This document shows positions 36,305 to 44,824 of a DNA stretch of 64,000 bases, piece by piece; positions within the stretch are counted from its first letter, which is position 1; each line of letters opens with the position of its first letter. The position numbers and the translations under genes were made by a program. Location of the stretch: the NCBI RefSeq assembly GCF_900113135.1, contig NZ_FOOH01000010.1:93519-157518 (forward strand), given 5' to 3'. The notes below the pieces were generated by a model, which saw only the letters and a list, made by a program, of their open reading frames with translations, made no database searches and had not been told where the DNA came from. The stretch comes from Salegentibacter agarivorans (GTDB lineage: Bacteria; Bacteroidota; Bacteroidia; Flavobacteriales; Flavobacteriaceae).

Positions 36305-37480
36305 ATGAGAATTTTAGTTTTTGGAATCTTTTTTCTGAGCAGCCTTTTATTTTTAATTTCCTGCTCCACAGATAATGATAATCTTGAGGATATTCAGGAA
36401 GAGGAAGAAGAGGAACAACCTGTAGACCCTGGGGATGAAGAGGAAGATGAGGTAGATAATTGGGCAGAAGTTGCAGAAAACCTACAGGAAGAAACATATA
36501 GTGTTTATTTGGCCTCCAATGGAACTTTTCGGCAGGATAATGAAGGTAATGAGAACTTTAACTATTGGTGGAATGCTCATATGCTGGATGTTCTAATTGA
36601 TGGTTACCAGAGAACAGGAGATGAGTCTTACCTTCCAAAAATGAAGTCTTTGCTGGAAGGAATTAAAATTAAAAATGGGAATAAATATGAAAACGTCTTT
36701 ATAGACGATATGGAGTGGCTTGGGATTGCCTGTCTACGTGCTTACAAGCTTACGAATGATGAGCAATACAAGGAAGTGGCAGATTTGCTATGGGAAGAAG
36801 TGAAAAAAGGATGGAGTGATGTACACGGCGGAGGTATTGCCTGGAAAACAGATACTCCCAATAGTAAAAACGCCTGTTCTAACGGCCCAGCTGCAATATT
36901 TGCTCTTTATCTTTATGAAATTGACCAGGACCAGGAAGATTTGGAATGGGCAAAGAAAATTTACCAGTGGTTAAACGATACCCTGGTAGATCCGGAATCA
37001 GGTTTGGTATGGGATAACATAGATTACCAGGATGGAGAAGCAGTTATAAATCGTGACTGGATATTTACTTACAATGTGGGAACTTATATTGGTGCTGCAA
37101 ACTTATTGCACCAGGCCACCGGGGAAGAAATGTACTTAGAGGATGCTATAAAATCTGCGAGTTCAGTTGTAGGACCCGGTCAAATAACTACGGGTGGAGT
37201 TTTAAAAAATGAAGGCCAGGGAGACGGCGGACTTTTTAAAGGAATATTAGTTAGATATTTCACGCAACTTACCCTTAATCCCAATACTCCAGATGATAAA
37301 CAGGAAGAATTCAAAGAGTTTATTCAATTTAATGCAGAAACTCTGTATCACAATGGATTAACCACTGCAGGGCTTGCGGGGCCAAATTGGAATGACGAAC
37401 CCAGTGGTCGTGTAGATTTATCTACCCAACTAAGTGGCGTTATGCTCATGGAAGCTAAAGCCCTTTTAGATAGACAATAG
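36305..37480 (+). CDS. GH76 alpha-1,6-mannanase lipoprotein
   Basis: A GH76-family endo-alpha-1,6-mannanase of 391 residues if started at the ATG at 36305, which gives a clean lipoprotein leader MRILVFGIFF...LISC; an ATG at 36281 adds 8 residues. After an acidic linker rich in Glu and Asp the (alpha/alpha)6 domain carries FIDDMEWLGIACLRAY, whose paired Asp are the catalytic residues, then EVKKGWSDVHGGGIAWK and NACSNGPAAIFALYLY. It would cut the alpha-1,6 mannose backbone of fungal mannan at the cell surface. It heads an operon with GH92, 26 bases downstream, and is a paralogue of the N-terminal half of 39814-41652. Confidence 0.9.
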   Translation: MRILVFGIFFLSSLLFLISCSTDNDNLEDIQEEEEEEQPVDPGDEEEDEVDNWAEVAENLQEETYSVYLASNGTFRQDNEGNENFNYWWNAHMLDVLIDGYQRTGDESYLPKMKSLLEGIKIKNGNKYENVFIDDMEWLGIACLRAYKLTNDEQYKEVADLLWEEVKKGWSDVHGGGIAWKTDTPNSKNACSNGPAAIFALYLYEIDQDQEDLEWAKKIYQWLNDTLVDPESGLVWDNIDYQDGEAVINRDWIFTYNVGTYIGAANLLHQATGEEMYLEDAIKSASSVVGPGQITTGGVLKNEGQGDGGLFKGILVRYFTQLTLNPNTPDDKQEEFKEFIQFNAETLYHNGLTTAGLAGPNWNDEPSGRVDLSTQLSGVMLMEAKALLDRQ

Positions 37481-37506
37481 AATTTTAAAATAATATACAT
37501 CCTAAA

Positions 37507-39711
37507 ATGAACCTAGTACAACCCCTTTATTTCCAGACAGGAAAGTTTCTTTTATTTTTCTTGTCTTTTTTATTTATCTCCTGCAATTCTACTAATCAGG
37601 ATAATGAAGAAGTAGAAGATGATGAGCCTCAAAAATCTTATACTTCAATGGTTAATCCATTTATAGGAACTGCTCCTTTAACCGATCCGGAATTTATAGG
37701 TTATACACCTCCAGAAGGATGGCGGGTTTGGGCGGGATTAGTGTTTCCGGGTTCTTCTTTGCCTAATGCAATGGTTCAACTTAGTCCTATAACTGAGTAT
37801 GGTACCGGTGCTGGTTATGAATATGAAGATACCGAAATACTTGGATTTACCCACACCAATAAAGGGCACTGGAATTTATGTAATATTCCAATTCTTCCGG
37901 TTTCGGGGAATGCTAAAGCTCCATTTAAATCTTCATTTTCTCATAACACAGAATCTGCATCTCCTGGGTATTACGAAGTTAACCTGGACGATTATGGAAT
38001 TAAAGTAAGACTTACCTCTACGTTGAGAAGCGGATTTCACGAGTACACTTATGAAAATGAAACGGATAGAAAGATCCTTTTTGATTTGGCTAAAGCAAAT
38101 CACGGGGTATCTAACTGGGAAATAACACAAGAAGATGATTATTCAATATCCGGTTTTCAGCATGTGGGAGGCGATAAAATTCATTTTTATGCAGAAAGTA
38201 ATGTCAATATAAAAAAGCTTGACGTGCAAAAAATGGGAGAAAAAGATGGCTACGCTATTTTAAGTTTAGAAGATGGGAAGAATCCTGTGAGCCTAAAAAT
38301 TGGTTTATCTTATGTAAATACTGAAAATGCTGCTCAAAATTTAAAAGAAGAAATTGGTAAAGCTGATTTTGAGGAGATTAAAAAACGTGCGAATAATACC
38401 TGGGAAGATTTACTTAAAACTATTGAAGTTACAGGAGGAAATGAAAAACAAAACGAAATGTTTTATTCTTCATTTTACCGTTCTTTTTTATGGCCGGCAC
38501 TTAGAAGCGATGTGAATGGTGAATTTAAAGATGTAAAAGGAGAAATTCAGAAAAAAGATTTTAATTACTATACCAACCCTTCTTTTTGGGATACTTACCG
38601 AAATAAACTGGTACTTTTAAGTATTGTTTCTCCTGAAGTAACTACCGATATTATTAAAACCTTAATTGATAAAGGTGAAAAAACAGGTTTTATCCCCACA
38701 TTTTTTCACGGGGATCATGCAGCACCTTTCATTGCCGGGACTTATTTAAGAGGAAATTCAAGCTTTGATGTAGAAAAGGCTTATGAACTCTTACTGAATA
38801 ACGCTTATAAAGATGGTGGTCCCAGGCCACATATTAAAGAATACATTGAGAAGGGTTATATTTCAGATCCAGACGTGAAGAACCCTGAAGTAGAAACCAA
38901 AGCCAAAGCTGGAGTTTCAAAAACTTTAGAGTATGCCTATGATGATTACTCTGTAGCACAATTAGCCAAAGCATTGGGCGATGAAGAAAAATATGAAGAT
39001 TTAATAAAACGTTCTGAAAATTATAAAAACGTTTTTGATACTTCAACTAATTTTATGCGTGGAAGACTTGAAAACGGAGATTGGATTAGTCCATTTGATA
39101 CCGAATATCCTTATTATGAATATATGTACCGTGAGGCCAATGCTTGGCAGGTTTCTTTTTTTGCGCCACATAATATGCCTGAATTAGTAAAACTATATGG
39201 AGGGGCAGATAAATTTGAAGAAAAATTAGATTCTTTATTTACGTTGCCCTGGAATCCAGACCATATAGCGAGAAATGTTGCCAGTTTTATAGGTCAATAT
39301 TCTCACGGCAATCAACCTGCACATGAAGCGCCATTTTCCTATTATTTTGTAGATAAACCTGAAAAATCTCAGGAGATTATTGATGAAATTCTTGGAGATT
39401 TCTACGGAGTTGGGGAAGATGGCCTGGCGCTTTCAGGAATGGATGATGCGGGTGAAATGTCTGCCTGGTATGTTTTTTCAGCAATGGGACTATATCCCTT
39501 ATCTCCTGCAGATCCCGAATATTTAGTGACAGTTCCAATTTTTGAGGAAGTTAAATGGAACCTTCCTAACGGTAAAACACTCACAATAGATAGGGCAAAT
39601 TCAGGTAGAAATCTAAAGCAAATAATGGTAAACGATGAGGAGCTGAAAGGCTACTTTATATCTCATGATTTGTTTAAAAGTGGGGGAGAAGTAGAGATAA
39701 TAACAGAATAA
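37507..39711 (+). CDS. GH92 alpha-mannosidase lipoprotein (copy 1)
   Basis: A 734-residue GH92 exo-alpha-mannosidase (calcium-dependent, inverting). The leader ends FLFISC. N-terminal beta-sandwich: VNPFIGTAP, FPGSSLPNAMVQLSP, GFTHTNKGHW. The (alpha/alpha)6 domain has NPSFWDTYRNKLVL, LEYAYDDYSVAQLAK, EANAWQ with the candidate acid Glu (about 543), HGNQPAHEAPF (about 600) and MDDAGEMSAWYVFSAMGLYPLSP with the base Asp. The His-Glu after HGNQPA differs from the two other GH92 here (QH and HH), a region expected to line the acceptor site, so it may prefer another linkage. It ends at a strong hairpin. Confidence 0.93.
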   Translation: MNLVQPLYFQTGKFLLFFLSFLFISCNSTNQDNEEVEDDEPQKSYTSMVNPFIGTAPLTDPEFIGYTPPEGWRVWAGLVFPGSSLPNAMVQLSPITEYGTGAGYEYEDTEILGFTHTNKGHWNLCNIPILPVSGNAKAPFKSSFSHNTESASPGYYEVNLDDYGIKVRLTSTLRSGFHEYTYENETDRKILFDLAKANHGVSNWEITQEDDYSISGFQHVGGDKIHFYAESNVNIKKLDVQKMGEKDGYAILSLEDGKNPVSLKIGLSYVNTENAAQNLKEEIGKADFEEIKKRANNTWEDLLKTIEVTGGNEKQNEMFYSSFYRSFLWPALRSDVNGEFKDVKGEIQKKDFNYYTNPSFWDTYRNKLVLLSIVSPEVTTDIIKTLIDKGEKTGFIPTFFHGDHAAPFIAGTYLRGNSSFDVEKAYELLLNNAYKDGGPRPHIKEYIEKGYISDPDVKNPEVETKAKAGVSKTLEYAYDDYSVAQLAKALGDEEKYEDLIKRSENYKNVFDTSTNFMRGRLENGDWISPFDTEYPYYEYMYREANAWQVSFFAPHNMPELVKLYGGADKFEEKLDSLFTLPWNPDHIARNVASFIGQYSHGNQPAHEAPFSYYFVDKPEKSQEIIDEILGDFYGVGEDGLALSGMDDAGEMSAWYVFSAMGLYPLSPADPEYLVTVPIFEEVKWNLPNGKTLTIDRANSGRNLKQIMVNDEELKGYFISHDLFKSGGEVEIITE

Positions 39712-39729
39712 AATGTAACTTTTGTTGAA

Positions 39730-39772
39730 TAGGTCCCGGCGAAGTATCTAATGTTTTTCCGGGACCTATTTT
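39730..39772 (+). terminator. Intrinsic terminator between convergent genes
   Basis: TAGGTCCCGG and CCGGGACCTA form a perfect 10-bp stem with a long loop, followed by TTTTATTT on the rightward strand. The leftward gene also ends nearby. Confidence 0.75.
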
Positions 39773-39813
39773 ATTTCCATTAAGAATTAGACGTTATAGC
39801 ATTCGGTGATGAA

Positions 39814-41652
39814 TTATCCTTGCTTCAAAAAGTTTGATAAGCTTAAAACTACACGTTCAAAAATTAATTTATGTGCTTCATCATTTAAATGTATGCCATC
39901 TCCACTATCATAATCCTTTTTAATAAGATTTTTTTCTGTAGCAAAACAGGTCCATAGATCAATGATGAATTCTTTATCAAAGTATGCATAAGTAGCATCT
40001 ACCATATCTTTTTGAATATTAACTTTTGCCTTTTCAAAATTTCTGGGTTGTGGAGTGGTTACCCATACCGGAATTTCATTTTTAATAGAATTAAATATTT
40101 TCTGGTAATTTTCTAATTGTTCTGGAGTATTGCGGCCTTCTGCAGCATCATTAGATGGTAAGTTAATTATAATAGCTTCGGGATTATAAGAAAGTGCCTT
40201 AGAGATATTTTTATCGGGGTGGCCATCAGGAAGAAGATCTGCTGTGGTGAACCCCCCCTTTGCCAGGTTAATAACCTTAAAATTAGTATCGCTTTCCTGA
40301 AGGTAGTCTATAAATCTTGGTACCCATGCATTTTCTTTTTTGGTGGGTCCTATTCCTTCCGCTGTAGAAGATCCAAGCACTACAATTACAATTTCTTCTT
40401 TAGATAAAGTTGTAAAATGAGGCTTTTTATAAATTGCCTCGTTTTGTTGGCAATACCTTTTTACATTTTCTTGTTTCAAATTTAACCTGGCAGCCATTTC
40501 CATCATCATAACCCCACTCAATTGGGTTGAAAGATCTGTTTGATTCTTCGGTTTTTGTGCCCAATTAGGACTTACTACCATTTCTTTCTTATCTAATCCA
40601 AAAGTTCTTAGAGTATTTGCATTAAAAGCTAAAAAATCTAATAGGAGTTCTTTTCTTTGGTTTGCCAGCGCGGGATTTTCTGCCAGAAGAGTTAGGTTTC
40701 TTACCAAAATCCCTTTAAATAATCCGCCGTCACCCTGGCCTTCGCTTCTTAGAATACCTTCGAAAGTAAGTTTAGGGCTCCTCATTAAAGTGTTTGTAGT
40801 TTTCCAGGCTTCCTCCAAATATTCTTTATTTCCGGTATGGTTAAACAATTGCGTAGCTGCTCCTATATAAGTTCCCTGGTTATAAGACAACACCAGATCT
40901 TTATTTATTACTGCTTCTTCATCTTGATAAGATATATTATCCCAAACCAGCCCGGTTAAAGGATCTACCAGCGTATTTTTTTGCCATTCAAAAATCTTTT
41001 TAGCCCATTCAAGTTCATCTTCGTTACTATTAATAGCATATAAATTAAGTGCTAGCAAAGCGCCCGGACCGTTAGAACAGGCATTTTTTTCTTCTGGTGT
41101 ATCTGTTCTCCACATAATTCCTCCGCCGTGTACATCTGTCCATCCTTTTTTTACCTCTTCCCAAAGGTATTCTGCTACCTGTTTGTATTCTTCATCTCCC
41201 GTGGCTCGATAAGCCCTTACACAGGCAATTCCCAGCCATTCCATATCATCATTAAAGTAAATTTGAAAATTATCCTGATTGGAATTTTTTATTCCCCTAA
41301 CCAGATCTTTAATCTTTGGTAAATAAGATTCGTCCTTTGTTCTTAAATAACCATCAATTAAAATGTCTACCATATGAGCATTCCACCAGTAATGAAATTT
41401 ATTTTGTTCCTTATTATCCTGAGTAAACACTCCATTTTCTCCCAGGTAATTTTTATAGGTAGTCTCCTGAAGAGAATTGGCAAGGTGAGACCATTTGTTA
41501 TTATTTTCTAGAGTAACCAATTTGGAAGGTACTGAAGTTGGTTTTTCTTTTCCAAAAACCAGGCTATGAGCGCCGAGTGTAATTAATATGAAAATTGGTG
41601 CGAAGGGTTTTAAGAGCCCAGCTAAACTTAGATTTGAAGATGTAAATTTCAT
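39814..41652 (-). CDS. GH76 alpha-mannanase fused to an SGNH esterase
   Basis: A 612-residue two-enzyme protein with an N-terminal membrane/signal segment (about 10-34, SLVFG). Residues of about 50-400 are GH76 (FHYWWNAHMVDILIDGYL, FNDDMEWLGIACVRAY with the catalytic Asp pair, EEVKKGWTDVHGGGIMW, NACSNGPGALLALNLY), closely like the protein at 36305. Residues of about 420-610 are an SGNH hydrolase: VVLGSSTAEGIG (nucleophile Ser), INLPSNDAAE (block III), GDGIHLNDEAH (Asp-x-x-His). The pair suggests cleavage of O-acetylated alpha-1,6-mannan, one half removing acyl groups and the other cutting the chain. It is the last gene of the leftward group with DUF1080 and Gfo/Idh, but a hairpin lies upstream of it. 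Confidence 0.88.
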   Translation of the reverse strand: MKFTSSNLSLAGLLKPFAPIFILITLGAHSLVFGKEKPTSVPSKLVTLENNNKWSHLANSLQETTYKNYLGENGVFTQDNKEQNKFHYWWNAHMVDILIDGYLRTKDESYLPKIKDLVRGIKNSNQDNFQIYFNDDMEWLGIACVRAYRATGDEEYKQVAEYLWEEVKKGWTDVHGGGIMWRTDTPEEKNACSNGPGALLALNLYAINSNEDELEWAKKIFEWQKNTLVDPLTGLVWDNISYQDEEAVINKDLVLSYNQGTYIGAATQLFNHTGNKEYLEEAWKTTNTLMRSPKLTFEGILRSEGQGDGGLFKGILVRNLTLLAENPALANQRKELLLDFLAFNANTLRTFGLDKKEMVVSPNWAQKPKNQTDLSTQLSGVMMMEMAARLNLKQENVKRYCQQNEAIYKKPHFTTLSKEEIVIVVLGSSTAEGIGPTKKENAWVPRFIDYLQESDTNFKVINLAKGGFTTADLLPDGHPDKNISKALSYNPEAIIINLPSNDAAEGRNTPEQLENYQKIFNSIKNEIPVWVTTPQPRNFEKAKVNIQKDMVDATYAYFDKEFIIDLWTCFATEKNLIKKDYDSGDGIHLNDEAHKLIFERVVLSLSNFLKQG

Positions 41653-41696
41653 AATAGAAGAATAAATAATTTTAGAGATTTCTAACTTTTATATAA

Positions 41697-41742
41697 TGAA
41701 AAACCTCTAAACTCACTGGTTTTTACCAGGAGTAAAGAGGTT
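41697..41742 (-). terminator. Terminator-like hairpin inside the leftward group
   Basis: On the minus strand AACCTCTTTACTCCTGGT pairs with ACCAGTGAGTTTAGAGGTT around AAA and is followed by TTTTTC. It stands between the DUF1080 gene and the GH76-SGNH gene, so expression of the latter may depend on read-through or on its own promoter. Confidence 0.7.
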
Positions 41743-41784
41743 CTTTTGAATTTATAATCACCGTAGGAAATGCTTATAAATTAG

Positions 41785-42612
41785 CTATAATTTTTTAATC
41801 TTAATGTTTCTAAACCATACATCGTCACCGTGATCTTGAAGGCCTATATAGCCTTGTTTATCTTCTCCTCCAGCATTTAAGAAGTTTTCCCAGTCTTTAA
41901 ATTTACTGTCCGCTACCATTTCCTTCCACTTATCAGTCCATAGATGGTATTCTACCACATTTTCTCCGTTTTGAGAGTGAACTACCGTGCCTCTATATAC
42001 AATAATAGAAGCTTTATTCCATTCTCCAACTGGCTTGGCATTTTGAGGTTCAGCGGGTATTAGGTCATATAAAGAGGCTGACTGTCTATTTCCATTTTTT
42101 CCCAATCTTGCATCAGGATGTTTTTCATTATCCAATATCTGAAATTCAGGAGCTGAGGTATAAATAGGTTCGCCATCAATTTCTTCCGCCAGGTAAAAGA
42201 TCCCGCTATTTCCACCTTCAGAAACCTTCCATTCCAGGGAAAGCTCAAAATCTTTAAATTCCTCTTTGTAAATAATGTCTCCGCCACCACCGGCTTCCCC
42301 GGCTCCACTTCCCTGCACTTTTAAGGCACCGTCTTCAATAACCCATCCTTTAGGAAAGGAATCTTTTCCATAACCTCGCCAGCCATCTGTACTTTCTCCA
42401 TCAAAGAGTAATTCCCAACCTTCTTCTTTTTCTTTTGCTGAAAGTTCATTTAAACCTGCTTCATCTTCTAATTCTTCTGAGTTAGCTTCTATTTGAGCAT
42501 TGTCCTGGTCTTTATTTTCTTCTTTTTGATCTTTACAACTAGTAAAGATAGCGCCAAGAAGCAAGAGGGGTAGTGCGATGTTTTTCTTTTTGATTTTAGG
42601 TAAATATGTCAT
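41785..42612 (-). CDS. DUF1080 (3-keto-glycoside-acting) lipoprotein, mannan locus
   Basis: A 275-residue lipoprotein (leader ends GAIFTSC) with a Glu/Asp-rich linker and one DUF1080 domain (about 62-275; WELLFDGESTDGWRGYG, PKGWVIEDGAL, DIIYKEEFKDFELSLEWKV, GNSGIFYLAEE, PEFQILD, GYIGLQDHGDDVWFRNIKI). Characterised members of the family act on 3-keto-glycosides. It follows the Tat-exported Gfo/Idh/MocA gene by 46 bases. With the GMC oxidoreductase at 54015 it makes the mannan locus look equipped for oxidative as well as hydrolytic cleavage. Activity on mannosides is inference. Confidence 0.87.
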   Translation of the reverse strand: MTYLPKIKKKNIALPLLLLGAIFTSCKDQKEENKDQDNAQIEANSEELEDEAGLNELSAKEKEEGWELLFDGESTDGWRGYGKDSFPKGWVIEDGALKVQGSGAGEAGGGGDIIYKEEFKDFELSLEWKVSEGGNSGIFYLAEEIDGEPIYTSAPEFQILDNEKHPDARLGKNGNRQSASLYDLIPAEPQNAKPVGEWNKASIIVYRGTVVHSQNGENVVEYHLWTDKWKEMVADSKFKDWENFLNAGGEDKQGYIGLQDHGDDVWFRNIKIKKL

Positions 42613-42658
42613 AGTATTTGTGATTTAAATTGTGTGATAAATTGTTTAGTTGAATGGG

Positions 42659-44134
42659 TTATAATTTCCAGCCTTCTCTGTAATTATGTTTAATATATTG
42701 TTCGGCTGCTTCTCTCGCATTAATGGTAGCATACTGGGTATTAAATTTTGGATCGCCATCTACCACAGTGAATTTATCGGTAGTTACTACCTTAATTTCT
42801 TCACTTTCTCCAATATTGGTGATTTTCATATTTTTTCCATCCCAATTTAATTTCTTATTCAGGTCCTGTAAACGAACAGCTAAATTCCCCATTACTACCA
42901 CCTCATTAAATGGTCCCGAATAACCGAAGTGAGAACTTGCCTCACGGCGGTTGTTTTTAGATTCTTTACATGCTCTTACCCAATCCATCTCATGGCTGGT
43001 TTCAACACGCGGAATCACTTTTTTAGTTTGAGGTGGATTGTCTTCTCTTCCTATTATATAAGGATCACGACCATAGGTTCCGCAAATAATGGTTCCTTTG
43101 GTTCCAACTACCATAGCTCCGCCATCATTATCACCAAGCACTTTTCCTGGTTTAATACCTTCTGGTCTCTCAGGCAGTAATCCGCCATCATACCAGGTTA
43201 ATTTTAATTCAGGTCTATTTATTTTATTCAGTTTAGATTGTTCAGGGAAGTAATAAATTACTTTTTCTGCTATGGGAGCACTTTCAGTATTTACCTGGGA
43301 AGAGCTACCTTGAAAGGCTGTAGGATGATCCAAATCTAGCGCGAAATATACCGGGTCCATAATATGACAGCCCATATCACCTAATGCGCCAGTTCCAAAA
43401 TCCCACCATGCTCTCCAATTCCACGGAGTATAAGCTGGATGGTAAGGTCTGTATTCAGCCGGTCCTATAAAGAGGTCCCAATCTAGGGTAGAAGGGATAG
43501 CAGGTTCGTTTTCTGGTCTTTCTAATCCTTGTGGCCAAATGGGACGGTTGGTCCAACAATGTGCTTCTATAGGATCACCAATTTCGCCATTCCGAATCCA
43601 TTCCGCAAAAAGCCGGGTGCCTTCGCCCGAATGTCCCTGGTTACCCATTTGGGTAGCTACACCTGTTTCCTTTGCCAGTTCTGTAAGATATCGAGATTCA
43701 TAAATAGAATGGGTAAGGGGTTTTTGCAGGTAAACATGTTTACCCATTTTCATACTTTCAGCAGCTGTAACTGCGTGAGTATGATCGGGGGTTGCAATTA
43801 CTACCGCATCAATATCATCACCCATAGTTTCTAACATCTTACGATAATCTTTAAACTTTTTGGCTTTGGGATAATCGTTAAAAGCTCTTTGAGCATATTT
43901 CCAATCTACATCACAAAGGGCTACAATATTTTCCCCGGCCATTTCTCTTAGATTAGCTCTTCCCATACCACCTACACCAATTCCAGCAATATTTAAAGTA
44001 TCACTCGGTGCTTTGTAGCCAACTCCCCCAAGTACGTGTCTTGGAACAATAGAAATACCGGCGGCAACTGTGGCGGTACGGCTTATAAACTTTCTTCTTG
44101 AAAGTTTATTTAAATCCTTATTTTTTTTATCCAT
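42659..44134 (-). CDS. Gfo/Idh/MocA-family oxidoreductase, Tat-exported, mannan locus
   Basis: A 491-residue NAD(P)-dependent oxidoreductase. The leader LSRRKFISRTATVAAG (11-26) is a twin-arginine signal. The Rossmann loop is GIGVGGMGRAN (51-61), then TPDHTH, and the catalytic-lysine motif reads LQKPL (Lys138) where the copy at 12619 has CEKPL. The C-terminal domain contains WDFGTGALGDMGCHIMD, with conserved Asp/His expected in the sugar site. It is first in a leftward operon with DUF1080, preceded by an approximately 190-base leader and an operator at 44333, so the LacI-type regulator probably controls it. Confidence 0.88.
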   Translation of the reverse strand: MDKKNKDLNKLSRRKFISRTATVAAGISIVPRHVLGGVGYKAPSDTLNIAGIGVGGMGRANLREMAGENIVALCDVDWKYAQRAFNDYPKAKKFKDYRKMLETMGDDIDAVVIATPDHTHAVTAAESMKMGKHVYLQKPLTHSIYESRYLTELAKETGVATQMGNQGHSGEGTRLFAEWIRNGEIGDPIEAHCWTNRPIWPQGLERPENEPAIPSTLDWDLFIGPAEYRPYHPAYTPWNWRAWWDFGTGALGDMGCHIMDPVYFALDLDHPTAFQGSSSQVNTESAPIAEKVIYYFPEQSKLNKINRPELKLTWYDGGLLPERPEGIKPGKVLGDNDGGAMVVGTKGTIICGTYGRDPYIIGREDNPPQTKKVIPRVETSHEMDWVRACKESKNNRREASSHFGYSGPFNEVVVMGNLAVRLQDLNKKLNWDGKNMKITNIGESEEIKVVTTDKFTVVDGDPKFNTQYATINAREAAEQYIKHNYREGWKL

Positions 44135-44323
44135 TTTAATTGGTTTAAAAAGTTAATCGTTTAAACTATTTGTATTTAAGTTTGTGAAAATCATAAGGGA
44201 ATTAGAGCTTCCATCAAGATGAGAAAAGTTCTTTGTGTAGTATCTTCTTGATAAATAGTGAGAATATTTAAGAAGAATGTTCATTTTCTATCGGTTAAAT
44301 AGGTACTTGCCTAAGTATTTACG

Positions 44324-44346
44324 GCTAATATACTAAAACGATTTAG
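44324..44346 (-). promoter_or_regulatory. LacI-type operator and promoter for the leftward Gfo/Idh operon
   Basis: Read on the minus strand, CTAAATCGTTTTAG (44346-44333) is followed by TATATTAG (44331-44324 after a shared base), the same order of operator and box as at 36220 and 44759. The start codon is about 190 bases downstream. Confidence 0.65.
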
Positions 44347-44758
44347 CAAAACAAGAAATGGTTTAAAAAAAATCTGAGGGGGTAGAAGGGCTATTTTATT
44401 GAAGGTATATTTTTATAATATTATACTCTAATCACTTTTAGCATTTTTTGAAGCTATTAATTATGTGACTTAGGAAACTGTTGCTATATAATAGTCCGCT
44501 TATTATATTAGAAAGGAGGAATAAAAATCCCTGGCAATTATTTAAATAAATATTTCTGAATTTATATCTGTCAGAATAAAATGTTTAATAAGAGAAATAA
44601 TTATTAAAATAATTGAATCTCTTTCTGGTCTTCCTTTCAGATAGTTACCATTTTATCCCTGGAAATAGAACTTTTCTTAATCTTTTTACCCCTAAACATT
44701 TATTTCACACCTACATAGAATGTTAAAATTACTAAAATTTTAAATATTATTTTTTTAA

Positions 44759-44780
44759 CTAAACCGTTTTAGTATATTAG
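44759..44780 (+). promoter_or_regulatory. LacI-type operator and promoter for the susC operon
   Basis: CTAAACCGTTTTAG (44759-44772) directly precedes TATATTAG (44773-44780); the left flank TTTTTTAA and right flank CTTTA match the site at 36220 almost base for base. The susC start is 45 bases further on. Confidence 0.7.
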
Positions 44781-44824
44781 CTTTACTAATTTAATGTTAA
44801 ATACTAACTAAACTTTAAACTAAT

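Larger units (their letters stand above)
44135..44824. other. 690-base divergent regulatory region
   Basis: The largest gap in the mannan locus separates the leftward Gfo/Idh operon from the rightward susC operon. It carries one LacI-type operator for each direction (44333-44346 and 44759-44772). The 410 bases between them are AT-rich and hold no reading frame that I can support; AGAAAGGAGGAATAAAA near 44510 resembles a ribosome site but no frame follows. Confidence 0.6.
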
